A stretch of 64,000 bases of DNA from Bacillota bacterium (GTDB taxonomy: Bacteria > Bacillota > SHA-98 > UBA4971): contig JANLFY010000006.1 of the NCBI GenBank assembly GCA_024653485.1, positions 124,001-188,000 on the forward strand, read 5' to 3'. Below are positions 1 through 7,589 of the stretch, in pieces (position 1 is the first letter of the stretch; each line of letters starts with the position of its first letter). A program made the translations under genes and the position numbers. The notes beneath the pieces were generated by a model. It was not told the DNA's origin. It did no database searches and saw nothing but the letters and a program-made list of their open reading frames with translations.

Positions 1-472
1 CCGGAAGCACGAATGGCACTTTGGCCGTAACAAGGCGAGGTTTCGTGAGAACCTCGGCGTGAACGTTGTACTCGCCGGGCGCGACCGGAGCGCCGGTCGA
101 ATCCCTGCCGTCCCAGACAACCGAGTATACGGCTAGCTCCCCCGGGGCTATCTTTCGCTCGGTGAGCATCATGGTGGCCGCCTTGCCCGACGACCAGCGC
201 CATACCTCGGTGCCGTCCTTCGCCGTCACCACGAAGTCGAACTGCATCCCGCTTGAGAACTGCAGACGGATGGGATCCTCGCCCGTATTGAAGGCAGCGA
301 TGGTGAACACCTGCAGCTCACGGCCGTCGACTCGGGCGTCACTTGCGCCCACCTGGATCTTGAGGTTCTCGAAGGCCCTTGCAGAGCAGCCGGAAAAGAT
401 CGCCGACATCAGCACGATCATCACCACGCCCGTGATCCATCGAATGCCTCGCGGTCTCAGCGTTCGCAACAC
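1..472 (-). CDS. BsuPI-domain lipoprotein, partial (C-terminus beyond left edge)
   Basis: I translated this reading frame by hand; it runs off the left edge, so the C-terminus is missing. The GTG start at 472 follows the strong ribosome site GGAAGGTGAT, which overlaps the stop of the upstream protease gene. The product begins with a basic n-region, a hydrophobic segment and a lipobox ending FSGC, so it should be a lipid-anchored extracytoplasmic protein. The mature part contains blocks such as AAFNTGEDPIRLQFSSG, FDFVVTAKDG and APGELAVYSVVWDGRD, which match the BsuPI (intracellular proteinase inhibitor) beta-sandwich family. Known members inhibit Bacillus intracellular subtilisin. The overlap with a subtilisin-like lipoprotein gene suggests an inhibitor or regulator of that enzyme. 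The family call is fairly sure; the inhibitory role is inference. Confidence 0.75.
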   Translation of the reverse strand, partial: MLRTLRPRGIRWITGVVMIVLMSAIFSGCSARAFENLKIQVGASDARVDGRELQVFTIAAFNTGEDPIRLQFSSGMQFDFVVTAKDGTEVWRWSSGKAATMMLTERKIAPGELAVYSVVWDGRDSTGAPVAPGEYNVHAEVLTKPRLVTAKVPFVLP

Positions 473-477
473 GGAAA

Positions 478-2385
478 TCACCTTCCCTTTGCTCCGGCGG
501 AGTCAGTGCCGGCGGGGCTCCTGGGTGTAAGGCGCGCCGGGCGCACGCCGCCGTCCGCGCCAGCCTCACCTTCTGCGGCGTCCGCGCCGGCCGCGCCGGC
601 CCTCGATAGTGGCGCCGAGCCAACGTTGATCCGCACGCGCAGGTCCACGCCGGTGACCGAGTCGCCGTTCGATGTGATCCTGCCCGGGGTGCGTCCGTAG
701 TAATCGCCTTCATCGATCATCCCGTTGTGGTTGACGTCGATCCAGCCATACAGGTACCAGGATCCCGCCTCGACGTCCCTCACCTCGTACAACCCGCCCG
801 GGGCAGGGTTCGCCACGGCGCTGTGGTACGTGAGCGTGGTTCCGTCGTCCTCGCCCGCAAAGACCTTCATCGTCGTCACCGACGAGCCGGTTACCGCGGC
901 GTGGGCGTTGACCAAACCCCAACCGTGCTCACTGTCCTGCCCGGGGAATCCGAGGTCCATGGCTGTCTCACGAAGAGCATTCGCCACCGCGGCTGGTCCC
1001 CTGACCCCCGAGGCGATCATGAGGGCTGCAAGGCCCGCCACGTGCGGCGTGGCCATCGATGTCCCCGAGGCGTTCGCGAAAGAGTTGGTCGGCCAGGCGC
1101 TCAGGATATCCGCCCCTGGGGCGACCACGTCCACTTTGCTACCGTAGTTGCTCCACTCGGCTCGGACGAGGTCCGGGCCCACGGCGCCGACGGCGATGAC
1201 TCTGGGATCGCGGCCGGGGTACGCAACCCACGGCTCCCCGTCGTTGCCGGCCGCCGCCACCATAGTCACGCCCCTATTGTACGCGTACTGGATGGCCTGA
1301 TCCATGAACGGGTCCTCGCCCGAGCTCGCATCGCCGATCTGGAAGCTCATGTTTACCACGCTGGCTCCGTGGTCCGCGGCGTAACGCAAGGCCTCGATGA
1401 TCATGGAGAGATCGAGGTAGCCCGAGCCTGAATCGTCAGTGGCCTTGAGCGGCATGATACGCACGTTCCAATTGATGCCTGCCATGCCGAGACCGTTGTT
1501 GGTCACCGCGCCTATGATCCCGGCTACGTGGGTTCCGTGGCCATTGATATCCCGCACGTATGTGCTGCGATTGTAAAAGTCGTACCCGGTGGTCATGTGG
1601 CTGGCGAGGTCCGGGTGATCCGTCTGGACGCCCGTGTCTATCACAGCCACTATGACGGACGAGCTACCCGTGGTGAAGTCCCACGCGTACGGAAGGCTGA
1701 TCGCTTCGGGCCCCCACTGCCTCGAGTAGTGCGGATCGTTCGGGACTCGACGCATGACCCGGGCGCTGCCGGACGCGGCTGCGGCTCCAACGCCAACGAC
1801 CGCGGAAGCCTGGCCCACGCGCGCCGTATAGTTGGGCTGCGCGTGTTCCACGAGGGGATCCTCCTTGAACCTCTCGGCGGCTTGAGCGGGATCGATGCCA
1901 CGCGGAACGTCGATCACGTATATGCCCGTGCCTTCGATGGCGCGCTTTATCGTGTAGCCGTGCCGCTCAGCCGCGGCGCGGATCTCGTCGGAGGTGGCGC
2001 CAGAACGAAAACTGGCGAGGAAGTCCGACGCCGAGTAGGACGGGCCTCCCGGCGCCGCAAGGGGCTGAGTCTTGACCGTCCCCTGTACCACAACGCCCGG
2101 TGTTCCAGCCGCCGATGCCGCGCGGGTTGAGTACGCATTCTCCATGACGACGTGCCCGAGAACCCTCCCGTATACTTTGGGAGGCTGTGTGCCGCCGCCC
2201 CCTCCGGGATCTGAAGGCGGGGATGGCGGCAGCGGAGACGTGCCGAAGCTCCCCGAGGAGCATCCGGCAAGCACCACTGCTATCAAGACCATCGTCGCGG
2301 CCGTTCGTCCAAGTCCGGGCGTCGCCGCCCACGAACGTGCCGAAGCATAGGCTTGTTTGAGCCAAGAGCGTGTTCCTTCGTTCAT
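478..2385 (-). CDS. S8 subtilisin-like serine protease, lipoprotein
   Basis: Secreted subtilisin-family endopeptidase of 635 aa. The ATG at 2385 is preceded by AGGAGG at 6-nt spacing; upstream in-frame codons lack such a site. A signal peptide ends in a lipobox (VVLAGC), followed by a Pro/Gly-rich linker. Residues about 115-190 resemble an I9-type propeptide. The catalytic domain (about 220-500) shows Asp250 in AVIDTG, His283 in NGHGTHVAG, oxyanion Asn381 in AAAGND and Ser443 in GTSMATPHVAG, so the triad is complete. After the catalytic domain, a short domain carries an EF-hand-like calcium loop (DVNHNGMIDEGD). The stop overlaps the ribosome site of the BsuPI lipoprotein gene, implying co-translation. 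The intergenic region upstream holds an 11-bp tandem repeat. Function is sure at family level; the substrate is unknown. Confidence 0.93.
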   Translation of the reverse strand: MNEGTRSWLKQAYASARSWAATPGLGRTAATMVLIAVVLAGCSSGSFGTSPLPPSPPSDPGGGGGTQPPKVYGRVLGHVVMENAYSTRAASAAGTPGVVVQGTVKTQPLAAPGGPSYSASDFLASFRSGATSDEIRAAAERHGYTIKRAIEGTGIYVIDVPRGIDPAQAAERFKEDPLVEHAQPNYTARVGQASAVVGVGAAAASGSARVMRRVPNDPHYSRQWGPEAISLPYAWDFTTGSSSVIVAVIDTGVQTDHPDLASHMTTGYDFYNRSTYVRDINGHGTHVAGIIGAVTNNGLGMAGINWNVRIMPLKATDDSGSGYLDLSMIIEALRYAADHGASVVNMSFQIGDASSGEDPFMDQAIQYAYNRGVTMVAAAGNDGEPWVAYPGRDPRVIAVGAVGPDLVRAEWSNYGSKVDVVAPGADILSAWPTNSFANASGTSMATPHVAGLAALMIASGVRGPAAVANALRETAMDLGFPGQDSEHGWGLVNAHAAVTGSSVTTMKVFAGEDDGTTLTYHSAVANPAPGGLYEVRDVEAGSWYLYGWIDVNHNGMIDEGDYYGRTPGRITSNGDSVTGVDLRVRINVGSAPLSRAGAAGADAAEGEAGADGGVRPARLTPRSPAGTDSAGAKGR

Positions 2386-2902
2386 CGTCTTCCTCCTTCT
2401 ACCCTGCCGTGGCAAGCCCGCCCGCCTCAGTAACTCGGCAACCCAACGTCATCACTGCCTACCTCGTCGTCACCGCCGACCTCCGTCGGGGCCGCCGTTG
2501 GAGAAGGCGACCGCTCCCGCGCCAGCAGCGAAAGTGAGTGTGGCGGGGGCGCCAAGATGCCGGAGATAGGCATGGACGACGCCCATACCTGGAAACCGGC
2601 AGCCACATTTCAATTAGCCGAAAGCCGCTCCATATCCTGCAAACAAGACCTGTAGCTGGGCAGGTAAGTGATGGCACGCATGGAGTACTATCCCGCAAAC
2701 TTCCACGAACGCCCACGGACGACTGAGCGTCATACAACGGGACTCGTTTGTGGAACGAGTGTGGGACGACTGTGGGACGAGTGTGGGACGGGGAGGTTGC
2801 TCAAGAGGAGAAAGCATGCTGGTCGGTGTGTGAAGGAGACAGTGTCAGTGAGCGTTACGATGGACCAGCCCTTGAAGTCGACCGGCTCACACCCGAAACC
2901 GC
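2386..2902. other. Intergenic region upstream of the S8 protease
   Basis: 517 bases with no convincing gene: the open frames here lack ribosome sites and family resemblance. It should contain the leader and promoter of the protease gene. The only clear structure is a four-copy 11-bp tandem repeat (2750-2793). A GGGTTGCCGAG string in the leader (minus strand, about 2430-2445) recalls the end of a GEMM riboswitch, but the rest of that motif is absent. Confidence 0.5.
2750..2793. repeat. 11-bp tandem repeat, four units
   Basis: Four consecutive 11-mers: GTGGAACGAGT, GTGGGACGACT, GTGGGACGAGT and GTGGGACGGGG. The period is about one helical turn, so all copies face the same side of the DNA. They lie about 365 bases upstream of the protease start, between it and the end of the HD-domain gene. 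Could be a cooperative regulator-binding array or a simple slippage repeat. Confidence 0.85.
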
Positions 2903-3595
2903 CTACGGTCGCCTGACGATCGCCCACTCGCCGCCGAAATGAGAGACGAGGTCGCTCCAGGTAAGGCCGGCCGCAGTGAGGATCTCGGCTTCAAGGGCTT
3001 TCGTCGGGATGAAGGACGCTTTGAGGAGGTCCGCTATGTCGGCGCGTCGCCCCCGTAGGTCCGCAAACCGCTCGTCTACGGTCACGAGCCGGCGCGTGAC
3101 GATCTTGTCTGCGTAGAAGACGACCTTTTCCTCCCAGTTTCGTGGGTATTCCTCAGCGCTGATGATTGAGTCGAGTATGTGCCGGGCCACTATCTCCGCC
3201 AGCTCTGCACGGCCTTCATCCCGTACGATCTCCGCGGACGCCTCCGCGTGGTTGCGTGCGCCTCGCCGCACGTGCAAGTGGGATTTCCCCACGTCGTGGA
3301 GGAGCGCTCCGCCCACGACCCGCTCGACGTCGACGGCCTCGCCGCGCTCCGCTAGTCGCGAAGCTATGAGCCTCGCCACTTCAGCCACCTTGATCGAGTG
3401 TTCGATGACGCCCTCGGGCAGCGCGTGGCGACGCAGGATCTCAATATACTCCTCGCGCCCGTCGCACCACTTCGCACCGCGCGCGTGCGGCACGGCTGCT
3501 TCGCCCGCCGCCGCGTCCGTCCTATTCGCCTCTCCCCGGTCAGCGTGACAGGCCTGAAATCCCGGTCTCACGTCCCGTCCGTCCCCTCTCGTCAT
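2903..3595 (-). CDS. HD-domain phosphohydrolase family protein
   Basis: 230-aa protein with one HD metal-dependent phosphohydrolase domain. I placed the start at the ATG at 3595, which has AGGA upstream at 7 nt; the longer open frame is low-complexity and not protein-like. Metal ligands visible in order: His66 (IEHSIKV), the paired His100-Asp101 (ALLHDVGKS) and His116 (RNHAEAS), followed by a further His in ARHILDS and Asp in FYADKIV. This matches the layout of stand-alone HDIG-type proteins acting on nucleotides or phosphate esters. The N-terminal 40 residues are polar and unordered. It is transcribed away from the Zur-metal importer block and toward the protease. The substrate cannot be read from the sequence. 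Confidence 0.82.
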   Translation of the reverse strand: MTRGDGRDVRPGFQACHADRGEANRTDAAAGEAAVPHARGAKWCDGREEYIEILRRHALPEGVIEHSIKVAEVARLIASRLAERGEAVDVERVVGGALLHDVGKSHLHVRRGARNHAEASAEIVRDEGRAELAEIVARHILDSIISAEEYPRNWEEKVVFYADKIVTRRLVTVDERFADLRGRRADIADLLKASFIPTKALEAEILTAAGLTWSDLVSHFGGEWAIVRRP

Positions 3596-4006
3596 CTCAT
3601 CATCCTGTATAGCACTATCTTCTCCGCACACTCCCCGCACGCTCGCCATGGAGCATGGAGAACGAGCGATAGAAGTCCGCCGTGGGACCGCGAATCGAGC
3701 CCCCGCACGCCTCGCCGCGCTGGCGCGACGCGCGAAGCAAGCCTCGGCAATGGGCAACCTAAACAGAAGTATACCACAGGGCGCTCGCTCCGTGAGCCAA
3801 CTCCGATCGCAGGCGGCAGATGCCAGGGCATCCGATGGCAATTGCAGCTCGCGGCACCAAACCGCCACGCAGCGAGGGCGTTCCAGCACATTGCGAGGGC
3901 TGTCTTCGTGACTTGGGGCGCGCGGTCCCTGAAAGAGGACCTCCTATGCCCCTCGCGTGCTGGCGACAATGCAAGGGAACGCGGCTCGGTTCATGCTTCG
4001 TTCACC
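3596..4006. other. Divergent intergenic region between HD gene and zur
   Basis: 411 bases separating two divergent genes. No gene is supported on either strand. It should hold the promoter of the HD-domain gene (leftward); I could not pick a convincing -35/-10 pair for it. The rightward zur promoter begins at the right end of the gap. Confidence 0.5.
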
Positions 4007-4035
4007 TTGACAACGAAGCAGCACTTGCGTACGCT
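4007..4035 (+). promoter_or_regulatory. Sigma-A promoter of the zur-metal ABC operon
   Basis: TTGACA (4007-4012), a 17-bp spacer, then TACGCT (4030-4035). The -35 is a perfect match; the -10 keeps TA...T. The predicted transcription start falls inside the palindrome at 4036-4062, an arrangement that would allow repression by the regulator coded immediately downstream. Confidence 0.75.
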
Positions 4036-4062
4036 ACTAATTGAAAACCATATTCATTTAGT
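4036..4062. promoter_or_regulatory. Inverted repeat operator, probable Zur/Fur-family box
   Basis: ACTAATTGAA (4036-4045), 7-bp spacer, TTCATTTAGT (4053-4062): 10-bp arms with one mismatch, AT-rich against a high-GC background. It lies directly after the -10 and ends just before the ribosome site of the regulator gene. Size and shape resemble Fur-superfamily operators, although the exact sequence is not the Bacillus Zur box. Autoregulation by the downstream Fur-like protein is inference. Confidence 0.7.
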
Positions 4063-4074
4063 GGAGCGGTGTTC

Positions 4075-4512
4075 ATGATAGACTTGGAAATGCTCCAGCG
4101 GCAACTTAAGGCCCACGGACTCAAGCTGACCCGACAGCGGCGCGCGGTGCTCCGAGTAGTCACGACCACAAATGGGCGGCTCGACGCGGCAAAGGTATGC
4201 GAGGACGCCAAGGCGGAGTGTCCCGAGATCGGTCTCACCACAGTGTACCGCACTCTTGAGATCCTCGCAGAAATGGGAGCTCTGAGGCGCCTGCATCTCC
4301 CCGATGGGTGCAGCACGTATGCCCCTGCATCACCGGGGCATCGTCATCACCTCGTATGTCTGCAGTGCGGAAAGGCCGTTGAGTTCGAAGGCTGCGACCT
4401 CGCAGCTTTCCTAGATTCTGTGGCTTCGCAGACCGGGTTCGAAGTCGAGGACCACTGGCTGCAGCTCCTGGGAAGGTGCCCGACGTGTCGACGAACGCAA
4501 AGAAGGCTGTGA
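4075..4512 (+). CDS. Fur-family metal-responsive repressor (Zur-like)
   Basis: 145-aa Fur-superfamily repressor. I use the ATG at 4075, 8 nt after GGAG; the in-frame GTG at 4069 is too close to that site. Residues about 1-80 form the winged helix (LTRQRRAVLRVV, then TTVYRTLEILAEMG). The dimerisation and metal domain has the His cluster HRHH (89-92) and two CxxC pairs (C95/C98 and C135/C138) for structural zinc. Its coding end overlaps the start of the substrate-binding protein gene, so it heads the zinc/manganese importer operon. This context favours Zur over Fur or PerR, but metal specificity is not proven. A palindrome overlapping the promoter suggests autoregulation. Confidence 0.87.
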   Translation: MIDLEMLQRQLKAHGLKLTRQRRAVLRVVTTTNGRLDAAKVCEDAKAECPEIGLTTVYRTLEILAEMGALRRLHLPDGCSTYAPASPGHRHHLVCLQCGKAVEFEGCDLAAFLDSVASQTGFEVEDHWLQLLGRCPTCRRTQRRL

Positions 4513-5420
4513 TGATAGCCGCGGTCGCGCTCGCGGCCGTGCTTGCGGCGCCCAGGGTCCTTCGCGCGACGCTTGGGCTTCCGCGCGAAGCGTTCCCGAG
4601 CGATTCGACGCCTGCGCGACCGAGCGAAGCGATCGATCAGACGGGTACGGCGGTGAACCGAGGCAAAGTAAAGGTTGCCGTGAGCGTTCTCCCCCAAGCC
4701 TACTTCGTGGAACGCGTCGGCGGCGACAGGGTGAACGTCTCGGTCATGGTTCCACCTGGAGCAAGCCCTCACACTTACGAGCCGGCAGCCGGCCAAATGA
4801 GGGATCTCGCCCACACGCAGATGTACGTTAGAATCCATGTGGACTTCGAGGAAGCATGGATGCCCCGCATCGTCGCGGCAAACAAACACATGCTGGTGAT
4901 AGATTCCACAGAGGGAATCCAGCTTTCAGGCGACGGCGATCCTCACGTGTGGTTGTCGCCCAAGCTCGTGCGCATCCAGGTCGAGCACATCTATCGTGGG
5001 CTCGCGAAGGTTGATCCGGCAGGCCGCGAGGTGTACGAACGTAACAAGGAAGCCTTCCTCAAGGAGATGGACACACTGGATAAAGAGATCGCCAGCATCC
5101 TCGCGCCGGTGAGAGGCGGGCTCTTCATGGTGCTTCACCCCGCCTGGAGCTACTTCGCAAGGGACTACGGGCTGGAAGAGCTGCCTATAGAGGTAGAGGG
5201 AAAGGAGCCGAGCGCGCGGGAGCTCGCAGCTCTCGTCGAGAAAGCGAAGGCCCGCCGGATCCGGGTCGTCTTCGTCCAGCCTCAGGCGAGCTCGAGGACT
5301 GCTGAGGTGCTCGCGGGGCAGATCGGGGCGCGCATAAGCGTGCTGGACCCGCTCGCGCGGGATTGGGCCGCGAATCTCCGGAGGGTGGCAAAGGCTCTCG
5401 CTGACGCGCTCGCAGCATGA
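4485..5420 (+). CDS. znuA: Metal (Zn/Mn) ABC transporter substrate-binding protein
   Basis: 311-aa cluster A-I (ZnuA/TroA) periplasmic-type metal-binding protein. The GTG at 4485 has GGAAGG upstream; an alternative GTG at 4476 leaves almost no spacing. It overlaps the end of the regulator gene by 28 nt. An N-terminal hydrophobic stretch (about 8-22) lacks a lipobox Cys, so the protein may be anchored by an uncleaved helix instead of lipid, which is unusual for a Firmicute. Likely metal ligands are His96 (SPHTYEP), His118 (RIHVDFEEAW) and His154 (GDPHVWLSP). The loop rich in His and Asp seen in many ZnuA proteins is absent, so zinc versus manganese cannot be decided. Downstream are the ATPase and permease. 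Confidence 0.88.
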   Translation: MSTNAKKAVMIAAVALAAVLAAPRVLRATLGLPREAFPSDSTPARPSEAIDQTGTAVNRGKVKVAVSVLPQAYFVERVGGDRVNVSVMVPPGASPHTYEPAAGQMRDLAHTQMYVRIHVDFEEAWMPRIVAANKHMLVIDSTEGIQLSGDGDPHVWLSPKLVRIQVEHIYRGLAKVDPAGREVYERNKEAFLKEMDTLDKEIASILAPVRGGLFMVLHPAWSYFARDYGLEELPIEVEGKEPSARELAALVEKAKARRIRVVFVQPQASSRTAEVLAGQIGARISVLDPLARDWAANLRRVAKALADALAA

Positions 5421-6277
5421 GCCTCCATGAAAGCTGCGGAGGGCAGCGGAGGGTGGTGTTCCGAGTGGAAGTCATATGCCTCGAAAACGTGTGGGTGCAA
5501 CATGACGGCGTCCCCATTCTGGAGGACGTCAACCTCGTAGTACGGGAGGGCGACTTCCTCGGCGTGATCGGACCGAACGGCGGCGGCAAGACCACGCTTC
5601 TGAGGACCATCCTCGGCCTTGTGAGGCCCACCCGCGGCAGGGTGACGGTGCTCGGATCAAGCCCCCTGAGGGGACGCCGCTTCGTCGGATACGTGCCTCA
5701 GTACTCGTCGTTCGATCGCGACTTTCCCCTGAGCGTCTGGGACGCCGTGCTCATGGGGCGGCTCGGGCATACGGGCTGCCTTCGGAAGTACACTGATGAG
5801 GACAAGAGAGTCGCCGCCGACGCGCTTCGAGCGGTTGACGTGTTCGCTTTGAGAGACAGACAGATAGGATGCCTCTCCTGGGGGCAGCGGCAAAGGGTGC
5901 TCATAGCGCGGGCGCTCGCCACCGAGCCGAGAGTCCTCCTCCTTGACGAGCCCGCCGCATCCCTGGACAGCCGAGTCGAGGCAGGTCTGTACGATTTGCT
6001 GCGTTCGCTCAACACGAAGGTGACCATAGTCATGGTGTCCCACGACATAGGGGCGATCTCCGCCTATGTGAAGTCCATCGCGTGTCTCAACCGTAAGCTC
6101 ATCTGCCACGACTCGAGGGAGATCACCAGGGATATGCTGAACATCGCGTACGAGTGCCCCGTGGACCTAATCGCGCATGGGCTCGCCCACCGCGTCCTGG
6201 ACATGCACGACGAGGTCCCGGCCACGACGCGAGGCTCCGTCCCGACTGACACGACACCGACAGTCGCGAGACCGTGA
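5417..6277 (+). CDS. znuC: Metal ABC transporter ATP-binding protein
   Basis: 286-aa ABC ATPase energising the adjacent metal importer. The ATG at 5417 overlaps the preceding stop (ATGA). In-frame GTGs at 5456 and 5465, after GGAGG, are possible alternative starts that would remove a non-conserved N-terminus. Motifs: Walker A GPNGGGKTT, Q-loop YVPQYSS, signature LSWGQRQR, Walker B RVLLLDEP with D-loop, and switch His in MVSHD. The signature is LSWGQ where LSGGQ is usual, replacing the first Gly by Trp; Q and the following basic residues are kept. A hydrophilic tail of about 20 residues follows the core. Function is inferred from family and operon. Confidence 0.9.
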   Translation: MSLHESCGGQRRVVFRVEVICLENVWVQHDGVPILEDVNLVVREGDFLGVIGPNGGGKTTLLRTILGLVRPTRGRVTVLGSSPLRGRRFVGYVPQYSSFDRDFPLSVWDAVLMGRLGHTGCLRKYTDEDKRVAADALRAVDVFALRDRQIGCLSWGQRQRVLIARALATEPRVLLLDEPAASLDSRVEAGLYDLLRSLNTKVTIVMVSHDIGAISAYVKSIACLNRKLICHDSREITRDMLNIAYECPVDLIAHGLAHRVLDMHDEVPATTRGSVPTDTTPTVARP

Positions 6278-6330
6278 AGGATCGGTAGGCCGTTCCATGG
6301 CTTTCAGAGTCTCGAGGGGGTCCGTTGAGG

Positions 6331-7188
6331 ATGCTTCAGGCGCTACAATACGAGTTCATGAGGAACGCCCTCGTTGCGGGCATCCTGGTCAGTGTGGCAT
6401 GTGGCATCATCGGGACTTACGTAGTCGTAAATAGGATCGTCTTCCTGGCGGGTGGGATCTCCCACGCGGCGTACGGTGGCATCGGCCTGGGAATCTTCCT
6501 CGGGGTAAGCCCCATCGCGGGCGCGGTCTCCTTCAGCGTCGCAGCGGCCGTGGCTATGGGCGTCGTGAGCAGGCGGGCGAGGCAGGGCGTGGACATCGCC
6601 ATAGGCATAATGTGGGCGATGGGCATGGCCTTGGGCATAATCCTCATCGACATGACCCCCGGCTATTCGGCGGATCTCATGAGCTACCTTTTCGGAAGCA
6701 TACTTGCGGTCCCCACGGAAGACCTAGCCCTCATGGGCGCTCTCGACCTTGTCATCATCTTGACAGTGGCCGCTCTATACAAGGAGTTCCTCGCCATCTC
6801 GTTCGATGAGGAGTTCGCCTCGGTGGTAGGCGCGCCCGTGGAACCGCTCTACCTGGTTCTTCTTGGGCTCGTCGCCCTCACCACGGTGATGGCGATGAGA
6901 GTTGCGGGTCTCATCCTGACGATCGCCCTCCTCACCATGCCGGCTGCCGTGAGCCGGCAGTTCACAGCCAACCTCGGCAAGATGATGGGGCTCTCGTGTT
7001 TCCTAGCTGCGGCGTTCGCCATCTCCGGCTTGTGGCTTTCGTACGCCTTCGACCTCACCCCTGGAGCCACCATCGTGATGGTTTCAGGCGCTGCTTTCGG
7101 ACTCTCCTCCCTCTATCGCGCGTTACAGCATCGAAGGGCGGATGAGCCAGCGGCGTCCTCCGCGCCGCAATCTTTACGCCCCGCGTAG
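6331..7188 (+). CDS. znuB: Metal ABC transporter permease (ABC-3 family)
   Basis: 285-aa integral membrane permease with about eight hydrophobic helices, matching the ZnuB/MntB ABC-3 family (GGISHAAYGGIGLG near the N-terminus is a family hallmark; EEFASVVGAPVEPLY is the coupling region). The ATG at 6331 is used; a TTG at 6325 is also possible, being closer to the GAGGGGG ribosome site. It lies 53 bases after the ATPase gene and completes a regulator/binding protein/ATPase/permease operon. The stop codon falls inside a short 17-bp repeat that continues into the intergenic region. Confidence 0.9.
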   Translation: MLQALQYEFMRNALVAGILVSVACGIIGTYVVVNRIVFLAGGISHAAYGGIGLGIFLGVSPIAGAVSFSVAAAVAMGVVSRRARQGVDIAIGIMWAMGMALGIILIDMTPGYSADLMSYLFGSILAVPTEDLALMGALDLVIILTVAALYKEFLAISFDEEFASVVGAPVEPLYLVLLGLVALTTVMAMRVAGLILTIALLTMPAAVSRQFTANLGKMMGLSCFLAAAFAISGLWLSYAFDLTPGATIVMVSGAAFGLSSLYRALQHRRADEPAASSAPQSLRPA

Positions 7189-7223
7189 CTTCACGCCCCA
7201 CGTAGCTTCACGCCTCGTATGGG
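7173..7223. repeat. 17-bp direct repeat, two units and a partial third
   Basis: TTTACGCCCCGCGTAGC (7173-7189) and TTCACGCCCCACGTAGC (7190-7206), then a degenerate partial copy starting TTCACGCC. The first copy contains the permease stop codon. Probably a slippage duplication at the gene end. Confidence 0.8.
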
Positions 7224-7589
7224 TCGCCGGGCGGCATCGTGTGGCCTCCTGTGGCGTGTAGCTGCGTCCGCTTCTTCCGCGGCAAGTCTCGGAACGCTGC
7301 GGCCACGGTCGCGGCCGCGCACGCTGGGTGACCTTGCGGAAAGGCGTGACATGTGTGATGTGAGGGTGCCGCTTCGCGCTAGCGATAAAGGGCAGCACAC
7401 GCCCGTGGCAGGCCACGCGATGCGTGTCTGGCGCTGCTCGCGCCCTGTCGAGACAGCGGACATCTCGGCGAGCTCCTTTGGAGCATCTTGCGCGGCGTCG
7501 GTAAACGTGCGATACTATGGCGGTGGCACCGGCAAGAGGTGACTCCGGAGCGGGATCCCCACCAGATCATATGAAAGGATTCTCAACCC
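7189..7589. other. Intergenic region between znuB and the DMT permease
   Basis: 401 bases. Apart from the 17-bp repeat at the left end I see no gene, RNA or strong promoter. Open frames here lack ribosome sites and recognisable motifs. Confidence 0.5.

Noticed and set aside
66-530. Plus-strand open frame at the left edge
   Set aside because: It is the shadow of the minus-strand BsuPI lipoprotein gene, which has a lipobox, ribosome site and family motifs.
2390-2640. GEMM (cyclic di-GMP) riboswitch upstream of the protease
   Set aside because: Only the GGGTTGCCGAG end is similar; the upstream GGCAAAC and conserved ACGCAAAGC segments are missing.
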